NCBI GenBank assembly: GCA_036403035.1
Contig: DASWRT010000210.1
Span: forward strand, 1 to 6,043
Origin: DASWRT01 sp036403035
Lineage (GTDB): Bacteria > Pseudomonadota > Alphaproteobacteria > ATCC43930 > CGMCC-115725
Length of the DNA: 6,043 bases
Direction of reading: 5' to 3'
Made by a program: the position numbers and the translations under genes. The first letter of the stretch is position 1, and each line of letters starts with the position of its first letter. This document shows positions 5,433 to 6,043 of the stretch, in pieces. Under the pieces are notes generated by a model that was given only the letters and a program-made list of their open reading frames with translations, ran no database searches and had not been told where the DNA came from.

Positions 5433-5622
5433 CGGCGCCCTCCTTTGCCGCTGAACGGCCATGGCCAAAGCGGCAAGTGCAATCCCGGCATGCAGCATGT
5501 TGCGCCTCTTCCATCCGACGATTTTGCGGGCGCACAGGTCAATGACAGGTATGGCGATTGCTGGTCGTGCGCGGACCGGCGGCTTCACGATGCACGGTGC
5601 CACGGATGCTCTGCTCGCGCAT
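5433..5622 (-). pseudogene. Decayed fragment of an IS3-family transposase (OrfB, integrase core)
   Basis: On the minus strand, 5546-5433 encodes a stretch beginning VIDLCARKIVGW and continuing MLHAGIALAALAMAVQRQRR. This closely follows the IS3-family OrfB core pattern as I recall it (VIDLCARKIVGW, then an M-A-IA-ALAMA-QRQRP-like helix). Shortly upstream, in another frame, MREQSIRGTVHR (from 5622) resembles the region before that core, but this match is weaker. The WxxDIT segment expected between them, with the first catalytic Asp, is missing, as is the HSDRG segment after, so both frame and catalytic residues are lost. The fragment stops about 20 bases from the tRNA terminator. No terminal inverted repeats or target duplication were recognised. 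It is a scar of an old insertion and does not encode a working enzyme. This accounts for most of the otherwise gene-free stretch 5413-5724. Confidence 0.65.
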
Positions 5623-5710
5623 CTGCCGCCCGATGCGTCAGGTTCGCCACCTCGTCGGCCTGATCGCTTATGCGGCTTTGCGCTCTATCTCTCTGCCGTC
5701 GTCGACGCGT

Positions 5711-5717
5711 GAGGAGG
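5711..5717 (+). promoter_or_regulatory. Strong ribosome binding site of the small lipoprotein gene
   Basis: GAGGAGG is a near-perfect Shine-Dalgarno sequence. It lies 7 bases before the ATG at 5725 but only 1 base before the ATG at 5719, which selects the second ATG as the start. Confidence 0.75.
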
Positions 5718-5724
5718 TATGCCG

Positions 5725-5892
5725 ATGCGAAACGTCCTGACGCTCTGCACGGCCGTATTTATCCTGGCCGGGCTTGCGGCGTGCTCGGGTCCATATACGA
5801 CCGATCCGGCGCAGACTTTCGCTTACAGCAGGGGAGACGGGCAGCGGTTCGACCCGACGCGAGAGGATTATGGCACGCGGCAGGGCCGCTGA
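5725..5892 (+). CDS. Small predicted lipoprotein (55 residues)
   Basis: The 55-residue product begins MRNVLTLCTAVFILAGLAAC, a textbook lipoprotein signal: a basic residue, a hydrophobic core and the lipobox LAAC with Cys20 as the lipidated residue. The mature peptide is only 36 residues, hydrophilic and rich in Gly, Arg, Asp, Tyr and Thr, with no recognised domain. It should be attached to a membrane facing the periplasm, probably the outer membrane because Ser and not Asp follows the Cys. GAGGAGG with 7-base spacing precedes the ATG. It stands alone between an IS3 remnant and AT-richer DNA, and no promoter is obvious. Small lipoproteins of this kind include entericidin-like and other envelope peptides, but the mature part matches none that I recognise. 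Such short genes are often missed by annotation. Confidence 0.7.
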   Translation: MRNVLTLCTAVFILAGLAACSGPYTTDPAQTFAYSRGDGQRFDPTREDYGTRQGR

Positions 5893-5921
5893 GCGTCGAA
5901 ACACGCAATACGGCGTGCTCG

Positions 5922-5939
5922 ACTGAGTGCCGTCTCAGT
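5922..5939. repeat. 6-bp inverted repeat downstream of the small lipoprotein gene
   Basis: ACTGAG (5922-5927) and CTCAGT (5934-5939) are exact reverse complements with a 6-base loop, 30 bases after the lipoprotein stop. A smaller CACGC/GCGTG hairpin lies just before it (5902-5917). No T-run follows either, so a role as terminator is doubtful. Confidence 0.3.
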
Positions 5940-5940
5940 A

Positions 5941-6043
5941 TCAGCCCGAGAATTTAATTGCTTTCATCCTCGATTTGTCGAGGAAGTCGTTGGCATAATG
6001 CTTCGTGACATCGCAACGCCGGTCGGTTGGAATTGAAGTCGAG
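5941..6043 (-). CDS. Possible C-terminal end of a leftward gene entering from beyond the window
   Basis: One minus-strand frame is open from the window edge to a TGA at 5943-5941 and encodes 33 residues ending VTKHYANDFLDKSRMKAIKFSG. Charged and hydrophobic residues are mixed as in real protein, and the base composition is clearly more AT-rich than the rest of the window, as expected if this belongs to acquired DNA. The stretch is short and no family is recognised, so it may be chance. It would converge with the small lipoprotein gene. Confidence 0.25.
   Translation of the reverse strand, partial: STSIPTDRRCDVTKHYANDFLDKSRMKAIKFSG
5967..5984. repeat. 7-bp inverted repeat near the right edge
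   Basis: TCCTCGA (5967-5973) and TCGAGGA (5978-5984) are exact reverse complements around a 4-base loop TTTG. It would make a compact RNA hairpin on either strand, without a following T-run. If the minus-strand frame here is a real gene, the repeat lies inside its coding sequence. Confidence 0.4.

Noticed and set aside
5107..5603. Minus-strand reading frames across the tRNA giving GAPGFEPGNGGIKIRCLTTW- and GRQDSNLG-type peptides
   Set aside because: These are the well-known spurious translations of the antisense strand of tRNA genes. Only the part upstream of the tRNA (5433-5546) has independent similarity, to an IS3 transposase.
5670..5957. A 95-codon plus-strand frame overlapping the small lipoprotein gene
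   Set aside because: It is Arg-rich without a domain, and no good ribosome binding site serves its start. The overlapping 55-codon frame has an ideal Shine-Dalgarno and a lipobox.
5994..5999. CATAAT as a possible -10 box near the right edge
   Set aside because: No -35-like hexamer occurs at 15-18 bases upstream, and no plus-strand gene start is visible before the window ends.

Overview
The window is GC-rich (about 70% by eye), with dense coding, strong G/C third-position bias and short intergenic gaps. The protein types and gene order fit an alphaproteobacterium, perhaps a Rhodospirillales-like lineage. That placement is inference, because nothing in the window fixes the taxon.

Bases 1-3726 form a rightward block of housekeeping-type genes. 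It opens with the C-terminal half of electron transfer flavoprotein-ubiquinone oxidoreductase (ETF-QO), cut by the window edge and ending in its 4Fe-4S motif. Next is a 593-residue TPR protein with a probable lipoprotein signal, and then ispE, an enzyme of the MEP isoprenoid pathway. The TPR gene and ispE are 26 bases apart and are probably co-transcribed. Between ETF-QO and the TPR gene lie about 127 bases holding a perfect 9-bp hairpin, a TATGAT box and a Shine-Dalgarno-like sequence with no start codon at normal spacing.

Bases 3761-5126 hold two leftward genes. One is a membrane-anchored protein with Sel1 repeats and a C-terminal peptidoglycan-binding domain, convergent with ispE; its GTG start sits 7 bases below a perfect TATAAT and is probably leaderless. 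The other is a 67-residue zinc-ribbon protein.

Bases 5245-5412 are a self-contained tRNA-Gln(UUG) unit with a candidate promoter, an encoded CCA end and an intrinsic terminator. Downstream the character changes. A decayed piece of an IS3-family transposase lies on the minus strand (about 5433-5622), followed by a 55-residue lipoprotein gene on the plus strand (5725-5892) with a near-ideal ribosome binding site. The final 150 bases are more AT-rich, hold small inverted repeats, and may carry the end of a leftward gene that enters from beyond the window.

Together the genes cover respiratory electron entry from fatty-acid and amino-acid oxidation, isoprenoid precursor supply, and envelope proteins: the TPR lipoprotein, the Sel1/peptidoglycan-binding protein and the small lipoprotein. 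I see no defence system, CRISPR array or obviously new multi-gene system. The points most worth following are the LbcA-like TPR/ispE pairing, the leaderless Sel1 gene, the small lipoprotein and the IS3 scar beside the tRNA.
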